From an uncultured Collinsella sp. (GTDB taxonomy: Bacteria; Actinomycetota; Coriobacteriia; Coriobacteriales; Coriobacteriaceae): a DNA stretch of 33,361 nucleotides. The translations under genes were made by a program, and so were the position numbers. The notes beneath the pieces were generated by a model. It searched no databases. It was not told where the DNA came from and saw only the letters and a program-made list of their open reading frames with translations. Below, piece by piece: positions 1-7,887 of this stretch (position 1 is the first letter of the stretch; each line of letters starts with the position of its first letter). Location: assembly GCA_958429225.1 (NCBI GenBank), contig CAUAJB010000014.1, positions 1 to 33,361 on the forward strand, in the 5' to 3' direction.

Positions 1-1
1 C

Positions 2-322
2 TGGCAGACCATCTGGCACGTGGTGCTCAAGTCCGCCATGCCGTCGCTCATGACTGCGGTCATCCTGGGTATGACCCGCGCCTTTGGCGAGACGCTCGCC
101 GTGCGCATGGTCATCGGCGGCATCGAGGCCATGCCGACGTCGCTGCTGTCGCCGGCTTCGACCATCACCACCACGCTCACCACGTCCATGGCAGTCTATG
201 CCGAGGGCTCGGCCCAAGACGATGTTCTGTGGGCGCTCGGCCTGCTGCTGATGGGCATGAGTCTCATCTTCATCCTGATCATCCACCTTATCGGCCGCAA
301 GGGGGCGAAGGCTCGTGGCTAG
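2..322 (+). CDS. pstC: Phosphate ABC transporter permease PstC, C-terminal part
   Basis: This open frame runs in from the left edge and stops at TAG 320-322, so only the last ~106 residues are present. The visible part is the end of a binding-protein-dependent permease: an EAA-type loop region (TRAFGETLAVRMVIGG) is followed by a Ser/Thr-rich stretch and a final membrane helix ending in basic residues. PstC pairs with PstA to form the inner-membrane channel of the high-affinity phosphate importer. The GTG start of pstA overlaps the last 8 bases of this gene, so translation is probably coupled. Identity rests largely on the pstA-pstB genes that follow. The start lies outside the window. Confidence 0.9.
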   Translation, partial: WQTIWHVVLKSAMPSLMTAVILGMTRAFGETLAVRMVIGGIEAMPTSLLSPASTITTTLTTSMAVYAEGSAQDDVLWALGLLLMGMSLIFILIIHLIGRKGAKARG

Positions 323-1241
323 CACGCGTATCCACATCGACGAGGCGAGGCTCGGGCGTGTCCAAAAGCAGGACCGCTTCGCCACGGGCGTGTTGACGGC
401 GATCGTCGCCATCGTCATGCTCATCGTCGTCTCCATGGTGGCCTATATCCTGTTCGAGGGCATCTCGACGCTGTTCCAGCCGGGCTTTCTCACGGAGCCG
501 TCGCGCGCCAACGGAACGCAGGGCGGCGTGCTCTACCAGCTGTTCGACTCGTTCTACCTGCTGCTGATCACCCTGATCATCTCGGTGCCCATCAGCCTGG
601 GCGGAGCGGTCTTTTTGGTTGAGTACGCGCCGGACGGACCCGTCCGCGACATTGCCTCCACCGCCATCGAGACGCTGTCCTCGCTGCCTTCCATCGTTGT
701 CGGCATGTTCGGTTTTCTGGTGTTCTCGGTGCAGCTGGGCTGGAAGTACTCCATCATCTCCGGCGCCGTCGCGCTCACCATGTTCAATATCCCCATTCTG
801 GTGCGCGTGATCCAGCAGGCGCTCGAGGACGTGCCGCAGGCCCAGCGCGATGCGTGCCTGGCCATGGGCCTCACCCGCTGGGAGGCCACGCTGCACATCC
901 TGATTCCCGAGGCCATGCCCGCTATCGTGACCGGCATCGTGCTTTCGGCCGGCCGCGTCTTTGGCGAGGCCGCGGCGCTGCTCTTTACCTCGGGCATGAG
1001 CTCGCCGGTTCGCCTCAACTTCTTGAGCCTTAACCTGTCGAGCCCCACCTGCGCCTGGAACGTGTTCCGCCCCGGTGAGTCGCTTGCCGTGCACATCTAC
1101 AAGATCTATGGCGAGGGCAGCCCCGAGGCCCAGCAGATCGTCTGGGGCACCGCCGCACTGCTGATGATCTGCGCGCTGCTGTTTAACGTAATCGCCCGCA
1201 TCGTGGGCAAGCAACTGGCAAGGAAGATGACGGCCGAATGA
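315..1241 (+). CDS. pstA: Phosphate ABC transporter permease PstA
   Basis: A 308-residue permease of the phosphate importer. The GTG start at 315 lies inside the end of pstC. About six hydrophobic segments are visible: a first helix near residues 30-55, then helices through the conserved core that contains SLPSIVVGMFG and the EAA-like loop (residues ~170-200, with the motif AMGLTRWEATLHILIPEAMPAI) that docks on the ATPase. The C-terminus is a last helix with a basic tail. The stop overlaps the pstB start in an ATGA arrangement, so pstC, pstA and pstB form one translationally coupled operon. Length and order match the family. Phosphate-starvation control is usual for such operons, but the promoter is outside the window. 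Confidence 0.95.
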   Translation: MASTRIHIDEARLGRVQKQDRFATGVLTAIVAIVMLIVVSMVAYILFEGISTLFQPGFLTEPSRANGTQGGVLYQLFDSFYLLLITLIISVPISLGGAVFLVEYAPDGPVRDIASTAIETLSSLPSIVVGMFGFLVFSVQLGWKYSIISGAVALTMFNIPILVRVIQQALEDVPQAQRDACLAMGLTRWEATLHILIPEAMPAIVTGIVLSAGRVFGEAAALLFTSGMSSPVRLNFLSLNLSSPTCAWNVFRPGESLAVHIYKIYGEGSPEAQQIVWGTAALLMICALLFNVIARIVGKQLARKMTAE

Positions 1242-2110
1242 GCGAGATGAATGCAACGCCCGCAACCGAGGCGGCCACGTCCGAGACCCAGGACCTCCTG
1301 TCGAGTGTGGGGGAGAGCGAGAAGCGCGTTCGCGTGAGCGGCAGGGCCGTGAGCGACGAGGTCGTGCTCTCCACCAAGGACGTCAACGTGTACTATGGCG
1401 ACCACCATGCCCTGCACAATACGTCGCTCGACTTTCACAAGGGCGAGATCACGGCGCTCATCGGGCCTTCGGGCTGCGGTAAGTCGACCTTCTTGCGTAG
1501 CCTCAACCTTATGAATCGCGAGATTCGCGGCTGCCGCGTGGAGGGCGAGATCAACTACCGCGGGCGCAACGTGAATACCAAGACCGAGAACACCTACGAG
1601 CTGCGCCGCTCCATTGGCATGGTGTTCCAGCAGCCCAACCCGTTCCGCAAGTCCATTCGCGACAACATTACATTTGCGCCTAGGCGTCACGGCATCACCG
1701 ACCGCGACGAGCTTGATCGTATGGTCGAGGAGAGTCTGCGCGGCGCGGCACTGTGGGACGAGGTCAAGGACAAGCTCGACAAGAGTGCCTACGCGCTTTC
1801 GGGCGGCCAGCAGCAGCGTCTGTGCATCGCGCGCACGCTGGCGCTCAACCCCGACGTGATCCTGTTCGACGAGCCCTGCTCGGCGCTCGACCCCATCTCG
1901 ACGCTGGCGATCGAGGACCTTATGTCGTCGATCGTGGCCGACCGCGCCATCGTCATCGTGACGCACAACATGGAGCAGGCGTCGCGCGTGTCCAACCGCA
2001 CGGCGTTCTTCTACATGGGCGATATGGTCGAGTACGACGAGACTGACGAGATTTTCCAACGGCCCAAGGATAAGCGGCTGAATGATTACCTCACCGGCAT
2101 GTTCTCCTAG
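1238..2110 (+). CDS. pstB: Phosphate ABC transporter ATPase PstB
   Basis: A 290-residue ATPase that powers phosphate uptake through PstC-PstA. Walker A is GPSGCGKST (76-84), the ABC signature is LSGGQQQR (187-194), Walker B is VILFDEP (207-213) and the switch His is in VTHNM (243). The sequence IGMVFQQPNPF is characteristic of PstB. The start ATG overlaps the pstA stop. The protein is ~30-40 residues longer than typical PstB because of a low-complexity N-terminal extension before the conserved VNVYYGDHHAL strand; a later start cannot be excluded, but no better-placed ribosome site was seen. No phoU follows: a terminator and an unrelated ABC-F gene come next, so the PhoU-type regulator must be elsewhere or absent. 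Confidence 0.96.
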   Translation: MSEMNATPATEAATSETQDLLSSVGESEKRVRVSGRAVSDEVVLSTKDVNVYYGDHHALHNTSLDFHKGEITALIGPSGCGKSTFLRSLNLMNREIRGCRVEGEINYRGRNVNTKTENTYELRRSIGMVFQQPNPFRKSIRDNITFAPRRHGITDRDELDRMVEESLRGAALWDEVKDKLDKSAYALSGGQQQRLCIARTLALNPDVILFDEPCSALDPISTLAIEDLMSSIVADRAIVIVTHNMEQASRVSNRTAFFYMGDMVEYDETDEIFQRPKDKRLNDYLTGMFS

Positions 2111-2167
2111 TCCGGGACATGCTTGAGGCCCGCGGCGGCCACGGTTGCCGCGGGACTGATTGGAGAA

Positions 2168-2203
2168 GCGGGTCATCTCTTGTGGGAGATGGCCCGCCTT
2201 TTG
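2168..2203 (+). terminator. Rho-independent terminator after pstB
   Basis: Arms 2168-2179 and 2186-2197 pair over 12 bases with one G-T wobble around a 6-base loop, followed by CTTTTGCT. It lies 58 bases after the pstB stop and before the ABC-F gene, so it should end the pst transcript. Confidence 0.7.
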
Positions 2204-2219
2204 CTCTGCGACCGAAACG

Positions 2220-2254
2220 ACCACCACAAAGGGGACAGGCGCCTTCGTGGTGGT
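2220..2254. repeat. CCACCACAAAG hairpin repeat, copy A
   Basis: Arms ACCACCACAAAGG (2220-2232) and CCTTCGTGGTGGT (2242-2254) pair with one mismatch around the 9-base loop GGACAGGCG. The loop is the reverse complement of the TGCCTGTCC-type loop in copies B and F, so this copy is in the opposite orientation. It lies between the pst terminator and the ABC-F gene. Confidence 0.85.
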
Positions 2255-2314
2255 TTGGGGTGGGGCTCGCTGCTATCATGGACAACGTTGAATTTCTACG
2301 AAGGAGCAGGGCAT

Positions 2315-4174
2315 ATGGCGATTCTTTTGGGATGCGATTCCGTCAGCCTAGAGTTTCCCACCAAGCATATTTTCGATAGCGTGACGCTCGGCGTGGGCGA
2401 GGGCGACCGCATTGGTATTGTCGGTAAAAACGGCGACGGCAAGTCGACGCTGCTGAGCGTGCTCGCCGGCACGCTGGAGCCCGACGACGGACGCGTGACG
2501 CACCGCCGCGGCACGACGATCGGTCTGCTCGGCCAAAAGGACAACCTGGTCGATACTGATACCGTGCATCATGCCGTTGTGGGCGACGCCCCCGAGTACG
2601 AGTGGGCGTCGAGCCCCCGCACGCGCCAGATCCTCGCCGGCCTCATCAGCGATGTGCCCTGGGAGGGCACGGTGGGCGAGCTTTCGGGCGGTCAGCGCCG
2701 TCGCGTGGACCTCGCGCGCTTGCTGATCGGCGATTACGACGTGCTCATGCTCGACGAGCCCACCAACCACCTGGATATGCGCACCATCAACTGGCTCGCG
2801 CGTCACTTAAAGGCCCGCTGGCAGCGCGGCCAGGGTGCCATGCTCGTGGTCACGCACGACCGCTGGTTCTTGGACGAGGTCTGCACCAGCATGTGGGAGG
2901 TCCACGACGGCCAGGTCGATCCCTTCGAGGGCGGCTATTCGGCATACATCCTGCAGCGCGTAGAGCGCGACCGTATGGCCGCCGTTACCGAGGAGCGCCG
3001 TCGCAACATGGCGCGCAAGGAGCTCGCGTGGCTGAGCCGCGGTGCCCAGGCTCGTTCCACCAAGCCCAAGTTTCGCGTGGATGCCGCTCGTGAGCTGATC
3101 GCCGACGTGCCGCCCGTGCGTGACGAGCTGGAGCTCAAGCGCTTGGCCGTGAGCCGCTTGGGCAAGCAGGTTATCGATGTGGTCGACGTGGATGCCGGCT
3201 ATGCCGATACCGACGGCGCGCCCAAGCAGGTGCTCACCGATGTGACCTGGCTCATTGGTGCGGGCGACCGCTATGGTCTTTTGGGCGAGAACGGCGCCGG
3301 TAAGTCGACGCTGCTCGACGTGATCCAGGGCAAGATTGAACCCACGCGCGGCCGCGTGAAGATTGGCCAGACAGTGCGCTTTGGCGTGCTGTCGCAGCAG
3401 CTCGAGGAGCTCAAGCCCTACATGGGCGACACGATCCGCGAGGTGCTCGGCAACTATAAGAAGTACTACGTCATCGACGGCAAGGAGACTTCGCCCGAGA
3501 AGCTCTGCGAGCGTCTGGGCTTTACGACGCAGCAGCTCTGGAGCCGCATCGGCGATCTTTCGGGCGGCCAGCGCCGTCGCCTGTCGCTGTTGCTGACGAT
3601 CCTGGACGAGCCCAACGTGCTCATCCTGGACGAGCCGGGCAACGACCTGGATACCGACATGCTCGCGATTGTCGAGGACCTGCTGGACGGCTGGCCCGGC
3701 ACGCTGATCCTGGTGACGCACGACCGCTTTTTGATGGAGCGCGTGACCGACCAGCAGTGGGCGCTGCTCGACGGCCACCTGACGCATATGCCCGGTGGCG
3801 TGGACCAGTACCTGCGCCTGTGCAACGCTACCGCCGAGGGCGAGCCCGTGGGCGCGCCGAGCGCCAAGACCGGCACGTTCGACACCGGTGCCGCGGCAGC
3901 TGCGGCCGAAAAGCCCAAGTCGAGCGGTCAGCCCAACGGCCTGTCCAACGCCGAGCGCCAGAAGCTCCGCCGCGAGGTGAGTTCGCTCGAGCGCAAGATG
4001 GAGACGCAGCGCACCCGCGTTGAGGAGGCCGAGGCCGCGATGGCCCAGGTCGACCCCACCAACTACACGGCGCTGGGCGAGCAGCAGGCAAAGATCGACG
4101 AGGCTCACGCCGCCATGGACGAGTTGGAGATGGCGTGGCTCGAGGCGAGCGAAAAGCTCGAGGGCGAGGAGTAG
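2315..4174 (+). CDS. ABC-F family ATPase, Uup-like
   Basis: A 619-residue soluble protein with two fused ABC domains and no membrane segments, the hallmark of ABC-F translation factors. Domain 1 has Walker A GKNGDGKST (37-45), LSGGQ (123-127) and LDEPTNHLD (146-154). Domain 2 has GENGAGKST (324-332), LSGGQ (415-419) and ILDEPGNDLD (437-446). The charged coiled coil from ~543 to the end resembles the C-terminal domain of Uup, which acts on ribosomes or branched DNA. The chosen ATG has AAGGAG 9 bases upstream; the frame stays open 64 codons further upstream, but that part overlaps the terminator and hairpin repeat and looks non-coding. The second Walker B carries Gly where Thr is usual. The HAD gene follows after 6 bases, so the two are probably co-transcribed. 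Confidence 0.92.
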   Translation: MAILLGCDSVSLEFPTKHIFDSVTLGVGEGDRIGIVGKNGDGKSTLLSVLAGTLEPDDGRVTHRRGTTIGLLGQKDNLVDTDTVHHAVVGDAPEYEWASSPRTRQILAGLISDVPWEGTVGELSGGQRRRVDLARLLIGDYDVLMLDEPTNHLDMRTINWLARHLKARWQRGQGAMLVVTHDRWFLDEVCTSMWEVHDGQVDPFEGGYSAYILQRVERDRMAAVTEERRRNMARKELAWLSRGAQARSTKPKFRVDAARELIADVPPVRDELELKRLAVSRLGKQVIDVVDVDAGYADTDGAPKQVLTDVTWLIGAGDRYGLLGENGAGKSTLLDVIQGKIEPTRGRVKIGQTVRFGVLSQQLEELKPYMGDTIREVLGNYKKYYVIDGKETSPEKLCERLGFTTQQLWSRIGDLSGGQRRRLSLLLTILDEPNVLILDEPGNDLDTDMLAIVEDLLDGWPGTLILVTHDRFLMERVTDQQWALLDGHLTHMPGGVDQYLRLCNATAEGEPVGAPSAKTGTFDTGAAAAAAEKPKSSGQPNGLSNAERQKLRREVSSLERKMETQRTRVEEAEAAMAQVDPTNYTALGEQQAKIDEAHAAMDELEMAWLEASEKLEGEE

Positions 4175-4180
4175 ACGAGG

Positions 4181-4951
4181 ATGATCAAAGCCGCGTTTTT
4201 CGATATCGACGGCACGCTGCTGAGCTTTAAGACCCACCGGATTCCGGCGTCGGCGCAGCAGGTGCTCGACAACTTTCACGAGCAGGGGATTGCGTGCGTG
4301 ATCGCCACGGGCCGCCCGACCTACCAGATGCCGGACTGGCTGCTCGACTTGGGATGGGATGCGTACATTACGCTTTCGGGCCAGCACTGTTTTGATGCCG
4401 AGGGGGTTTACCGCAGCTGCCCGATCGATCCGGACGACGTCGCGGTGATCGTGGACCAGGTGGCGCAGGGGTGCTATGACTCGCTGTGCATGCAGGGCGA
4501 GAACTCGTTTGTGAACCGCCTGTCCGAGCGCGTGGTGACGGCTGGCTGCAACGCGGGAATCGTCTATCACGAGGAGCCGTTTGAGCACGCCTTTGACGCA
4601 CCGGTCTACCAGTTTTGCGCCTTTGTTGATCCGGTCGGCGAGCATGTCGTGACCGATGCCGTGTCGCATTCGCTCACCACGCGCTGGTGCGACCTGTTCT
4701 GCGACATTATTCCCGCTAACGGCGGCAAGGACCTGGGTGTGGCGGCGACGCTGGAGCGTCTGGATATCGACGCGAGCGAGGCGATCGCCTTTGGCGACGG
4801 CGAGAACGACCTATCGATGTTTTCCGCCGTGGGCACGAGCGTGGCCATGGGTAACGCACAGGACACGGTGAAAGCTGCGGCGACCTATGTGACGACCGCC
4901 GTGGACGACGACGGAATCTACAACGCCGCGAAGCACTTTGGACTGTTATAA
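4181..4951 (+). CDS. Cof-type HAD-superfamily hydrolase
   Basis: A 256-residue phosphatase of the Cof/YidA class of the haloacid dehalogenase superfamily. The DxD nucleophile motif is FFDIDGTLL with D8 and D10, the second motif is IATGRP, Lys183 is the likely motif III lysine, and GDGENDLSMF (205-214) is motif IV binding Mg2+. The residues between them form the C2-type cap. Such enzymes dephosphorylate small metabolites such as sugar phosphates or flavin precursors; the substrate cannot be read from the sequence. The start is 6 bases after the ABC-F stop with GACGAGG just upstream, so it is the second gene of a pair. Confidence 0.9.
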   Translation: MIKAAFFDIDGTLLSFKTHRIPASAQQVLDNFHEQGIACVIATGRPTYQMPDWLLDLGWDAYITLSGQHCFDAEGVYRSCPIDPDDVAVIVDQVAQGCYDSLCMQGENSFVNRLSERVVTAGCNAGIVYHEEPFEHAFDAPVYQFCAFVDPVGEHVVTDAVSHSLTTRWCDLFCDIIPANGGKDLGVAATLERLDIDASEAIAFGDGENDLSMFSAVGTSVAMGNAQDTVKAAATYVTTAVDDDGIYNAAKHFGLL

Positions 4952-4959
4952 CTGCGGCT

Positions 4960-5030
4960 CGGCACTTAGGGATGCTCCTTTTCTGCCGGCAGCTGGGGGA
5001 CACTCCTTGCGGGGCGTCCCCATTTTGTTT
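4960..5030 (+). terminator. Probable terminator within a GGCACTTAGGGA-type repeat
   Basis: From 4960, CGGCACTTAGGGA and the following 8 bases match 27370-27390 at 19 of 21 positions, so this is a degenerate copy of the repeat after the lactate-permease gene. Within it GGGGAC (4996-5001) and GTCCCC (5016-5021) can pair, followed by ATTTTGTTTT. It is probably the terminator of the ABC-F/HAD unit; the stem is short. Confidence 0.45.
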
Positions 5031-5052
5031 TCGTCCCGCACGTTTTGTGAAA

Positions 5053-5134
5053 CACGGCTAACTTTTAGACAAAGTAGTAAGACATGGGCAACTTTTGCGG
5101 TAAAGTTAGCCGTGGAAAGTATCCAAAGGCTAAC
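5053..5134. promoter_or_regulatory. Putative DtxR-type operator cluster and promoter
   Basis: CACGGCTAACTTT (5053-5065) and its exact reverse complement (5102-5114) form a 13-bp inverted repeat with a 36-base spacer, and a third GGCTAAC lies at 5128-5134. GGCTAAC/GTTAGCC resembles a half of the classical DtxR/IdeR box (recalled as TTAGGTTAG-C-CTAACCTAA). A weak promoter, TTGCGG (5095-5100) with TATCCA (5120-5125) at a long 19-base spacing, would have one half-site inside the spacer. All this lies 26-107 bases before the DtxR-family gene, suggesting autorepression. Confidence 0.5.
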
Positions 5135-5159
5135 TAGCAATCATCGCGAAAGGCGGCCC

Positions 5160-5549
5160 ATGGCCCTACGTGAATCCGGAGAAGACTATCTCGAATCGAT
5201 CTACGTTCTGTCGGAACGTCAGGGCGTCGTGCGCTCGATCGACGTTGCGGAGTACCTCGGTGTAACTAAGGCGAGCGTTTCCAAGGCCATGGCGACGTTG
5301 GAAAGCAACGGCTATGTCGAAATGGGCAAGCGCGACGTTCATCTGACGGAGCGTGGTCTGGAGGTCGCTCGTCAAATGTGGGAGCGTCACTGCTTTTTCG
5401 TGGGGCTGCTGGAGGATGCGGGTGTTTCGGCTGAGGTCGCGTCGCAAGAGGGCTGCCACATGGAGCACTGCCTAAGCGAGGAAAGCTTCGAGAAGCTGAG
5501 GGCGATGCTGGGACGGGACGGTGCTTCGGCGCCAATAATGACCGACTAG
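5160..5549 (+). CDS. DtxR/MntR-family metal-dependent transcriptional regulator
   Basis: A 129-residue repressor. Residues 1-65 are a winged helix (EDYLESIYVL, then VAEYLGVTKASVSKAMATLESNGYV as the recognition helix). Residues 66-118 are the dimerisation domain with a metal-ligand set resembling DtxR: H77, then C99-x2-E102-H103 in GCHMEHCLSE. There is no C-terminal SH3 domain, so the size is like MntR, but the Cys ligand is DtxR-like; the metal (Fe or Mn) is therefore uncertain. The ATG at 5160 was chosen because the family begins there (MALRESGEDYLESIY) and AAAGGCGG lies upstream; the upstream open frame runs through the operator region. It probably represses iron or manganese uptake genes elsewhere and itself. 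Confidence 0.9.
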   Translation: MALRESGEDYLESIYVLSERQGVVRSIDVAEYLGVTKASVSKAMATLESNGYVEMGKRDVHLTERGLEVARQMWERHCFFVGLLEDAGVSAEVASQEGCHMEHCLSEESFEKLRAMLGRDGASAPIMTD

Positions 5550-5570
5550 CACTCCCGCAGCGGCGCGCCT

Positions 5571-5591
5571 CCCGCGCCGGAACGGCGCGGG
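5571..5591. repeat. Short GC-rich hairpin after the DtxR-family gene
   Basis: CCCGCGCCG (5571-5579) and CGGCGCGGG (5583-5591) pair perfectly over 9 bases with a 3-base loop, 22 bases after the regulator stop. No T-tract follows, so it may be only an mRNA 3'-end stabiliser. Confidence 0.5.
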
Positions 5592-5689
5592 ACAGCGACC
5601 GAGATGAGTGGTCCCACCAACTAAGTCCAACTCAGACAAGGAACCCCACCAGCAAGCGATGCCCAAGAACCGCCAGCAACGTTACCGCA

Positions 5690-5818
5690 GGCCGGGGCCG
5701 GGCTTGGTTTTGAAAACATTCCGCAGACCAGAAGTGCCCCCGTTCGTAGCTCCGAAGGAGCAGAACGGGGGCACTTCATTGGTCGAGGACGTTTTCAAAA
5801 CCAAGCCCGGCCCCGGCC
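5690..5818. repeat. 129-bp nested palindrome between convergent genes
   Basis: The outer arms 5690-5717 and 5791-5818 are perfect 28-base reverse complements. Inside, GAAGTGCCCCCGTTC (5731-5745) and GAACGGGGGCACTTC (5763-5777) pair perfectly, flanked by GACCA (5726-5730) and TGGTC (5780-5784). At the tip GCTCC (5749-5753) pairs with GGAGC (5757-5761) around GAA. As RNA it would be one long, almost fully paired stem on either strand. It lies between the DtxR-family gene (+) and the efflux ATPase (-). It contains no protein-coding sequence; it may be a bidirectional terminator or a non-autonomous mobile element. Confidence 0.9.
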
Positions 5819-5834
5819 GGACAGCCCACGAACG

Positions 5835-7787
5835 CTACAAGTTCTTGACACCCATCGCGCGCATGGCGTTCAGGATGGCGATGATCGCCACGCCTACGTC
5901 GCCGAACACGGCAAGCCACATGTTGGCGATGCCCAGCGCTGCCAGCACAAGGATCAGCAGCTTAACGCCCAGCGCAAAGATGATGTTCTGCCAGACGATC
6001 GTCATGGTCTTGCGTGCCACGCGGATCGCGCGGGAAATGTTGGACGGCTTGTCGTCTATGAGCACGACATCGGCGGCCTCGATCGCAGCGTCAGAACCCA
6101 TAGCGCCCATGGCAATGCCCACATCGGCGCGCGTAAGCACGGGCGCATCGTTGATGCCGTCGCCCACAAAGGCGAGCTTGCCCTTGCCACTCTCGGTTGC
6201 AAGCAGCGCCTCGACGCGCTCGACCTTATCGCCCGGCAGCAGCTGCGCGTGGAACTCGTCGAGACTGAGTTGCTTGACCACAGACGCCGCAACCTCCTCG
6301 CGGTCGCCCGTGAGCATGACGGTGCGCTTGACACCGGCGGCGTGCAGGTCGCGAATCGTTTGCTCAGCATCGGCCTTGACGGTGTCTGCAATCACGATGT
6401 GGCCGGCGTACACGCCGTCAACGAGCACATGCAGAATCGTTCCGACGACCTCGCAATCGGGCGCTTCGACTCCGGCCGCGGCGAGCATCTTTGCGTTGCC
6501 AACGACGACGTGCTTGCCGTCGATGGTTGCCGTCACGCCATGGCCCGCGTCGTTGGTGGAGTCGCTTACGCGCTTGGGGTCGACCTCGCCCTGGTAGGCG
6601 ACACGTACGGACTGCGCGATGGGGTGATCGGAGAACGACTCAGCAAGGGCTGCGACTTCAAGCAGCGATTGCTCGGTATAGCCTGCCTCGGGGTGTACCG
6701 CGACCACCGAGAACGTGCCGTTGGTGAGGGTGCCGGTCTTGTCAAAGACGACGGTGTCCACATCCGCGAGCGTCTCGAGGTAGTTAGAGCCCTTGATGAG
6801 GACGCCCAGCTTGGATGCGCCACCGATGCCGCCAAAAAAGCTGAGCGGCACGCTGATCACGAGCGCGCATGGGCAACTGACGACGAGGAAGGTCAGGCCG
6901 CGCAGGATCCAGTCGGACCAGGCGCCGGTGACCAAGCCACCGCCGAGCGCGAGTACCGCGGCCGCGCCGGTGACAGCGGGCGTGTAGACGCGGGCGAAGC
7001 GCGTGATGAAGTTCTCGGTGCGTGCCTTCTTCTCACTAGCGTTTTCTACGAGCTCCAGGACGCGCGCGACGGTGGACTCGCCAAAGGGCTTGGTGGTGCG
7101 CACGTGGAGGAGACCCGTCATGTTGATGCAGCCGCTGATGATATCGTCTCCAGTTTTGGCCGGGCGGGGGACCGACTCTCCGGTAAGGGCGGCGGTATCG
7201 AGCTGTGTCTCGCCTTCGACGATGACGCCGTCGATAGGCACGCGCTCACCGGGCTTGACCACGATCACGGTGCCGACGGCGATGTCATCGGGGAAGACCT
7301 GCTCGAGTGTGCCGTCGGGCTGCTCGACGTTAGCGTAGTCGGGCGCGATGTCCATCATGGCACTGATCGACTTGCGGCTCTTGCCCACGGCGTACGCCTG
7401 AAACAGCTCGCCGACCTGGTAGAACAGCATGACGGCGGCGCCTTCGGCCATGTGCGGGTCGGTATCGGGGAAGAGCACCATGGCAAACGCGCCGATGGTC
7501 GCGACGGCCATGAGGAAGCTCTCGTCGAACGCCTTGCCGCGGCGGATGTTGTTGTATGCCTTTTGGAGCACGTCGTAGCCGGCAATCAAAAACGGCACGA
7601 GGAACAGTGCGAAGCTGGCGTAGATGTCGCCCGGGGTGCCGAATGCGGCAGTGAGGGTGCCGAGCTCATCGAGGGCGTACACCACGGCAAAAATGCCCAG
7701 CGCTACCAGGATGCGGTTGCGCTTATGCTCGAGTGACTCTTTTTTCTTGCGCTTCTTCTTCTTCTTCTTGGGGTCGGCGGTGGCCAT
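5835..7787 (-). CDS. P1B-2-type heavy-metal (Zn/Cd/Pb) translocating ATPase
   Basis: A 650-residue P-type ATPase exporting soft metals across the cytoplasmic membrane. Visible motifs are TGES in the actuator domain, the metal-site SCPCAL helix, the phosphorylation site DKTGTLT, DHPIA (the HP motif of the nucleotide domain), and GDGINDAP. In the last helices a Lys (GVKLLIL) and an Asp (FGDVG) match the Zn/Cd/Pb class rather than Cu exporters. It lacks the usual N-terminal HMA domain and instead begins with a Lys-rich tail (MATADPKKKKKKRKKK); a separate HMA protein is encoded just upstream. The start at 7787 has GGAGGA upstream; the frame stays open further upstream but crosses an operator. It is the last gene of the arsR-HMA-ATPase operon. 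Confidence 0.93.
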   Translation of the reverse strand: MATADPKKKKKKRKKKESLEHKRNRILVALGIFAVVYALDELGTLTAAFGTPGDIYASFALFLVPFLIAGYDVLQKAYNNIRRGKAFDESFLMAVATIGAFAMVLFPDTDPHMAEGAAVMLFYQVGELFQAYAVGKSRKSISAMMDIAPDYANVEQPDGTLEQVFPDDIAVGTVIVVKPGERVPIDGVIVEGETQLDTAALTGESVPRPAKTGDDIISGCINMTGLLHVRTTKPFGESTVARVLELVENASEKKARTENFITRFARVYTPAVTGAAAVLALGGGLVTGAWSDWILRGLTFLVVSCPCALVISVPLSFFGGIGGASKLGVLIKGSNYLETLADVDTVVFDKTGTLTNGTFSVVAVHPEAGYTEQSLLEVAALAESFSDHPIAQSVRVAYQGEVDPKRVSDSTNDAGHGVTATIDGKHVVVGNAKMLAAAGVEAPDCEVVGTILHVLVDGVYAGHIVIADTVKADAEQTIRDLHAAGVKRTVMLTGDREEVAASVVKQLSLDEFHAQLLPGDKVERVEALLATESGKGKLAFVGDGINDAPVLTRADVGIAMGAMGSDAAIEAADVVLIDDKPSNISRAIRVARKTMTIVWQNIIFALGVKLLILVLAALGIANMWLAVFGDVGVAIIAILNAMRAMGVKNL

Positions 7788-7811
7788 GACTCGTATCCTC
7801 CCATTTGAATG

Positions 7812-7832
7812 TATGAACACTCGCTCATATAA
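7812..7832. promoter_or_regulatory. Internal ArsR/SmtB-type operator before the efflux ATPase
   Basis: A 21-base site with TATGAACA on the left and CTCATATAA on the right is nearly identical to the one before the ArsR gene (8551-8571; two central bases differ). It lies in the 100-base gap between the HMA gene and the ATPase gene, 25 bases from the ATPase start, suggesting a second metal-responsive promoter inside the operon. Confidence 0.6.
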
Positions 7833-7887
7833 TTTCGCGAGCAAAGGCCGCGGCAAGCGCGGCCTTGCGGGTTGGCGTAAACCTTGG

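Noticed and set aside
2123..2314. Upstream extension of the ABC-F gene
   Set aside because: The open frame crosses the pst terminator and hairpin copy A, while the ATG at 2315 has a good ribosome site and begins the conserved domain.
2111..2314. phoU after pstB
   Set aside because: No PhoU-like frame is present; the gap holds a terminator and a hairpin repeat only.
2807..4669. 620-codon open frame on the minus strand
   Set aside because: It is the shadow of the ABC-F and HAD genes on the opposite strand. It has no recognisable motifs, and the plus-strand frames carry full Walker and HAD motifs; long antisense frames are common in GC-rich DNA.
6249..7736. 495-codon plus-strand frame opposite the efflux ATPase
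   Set aside because: Shadow of the P-type ATPase, which has all its family motifs on the minus strand.
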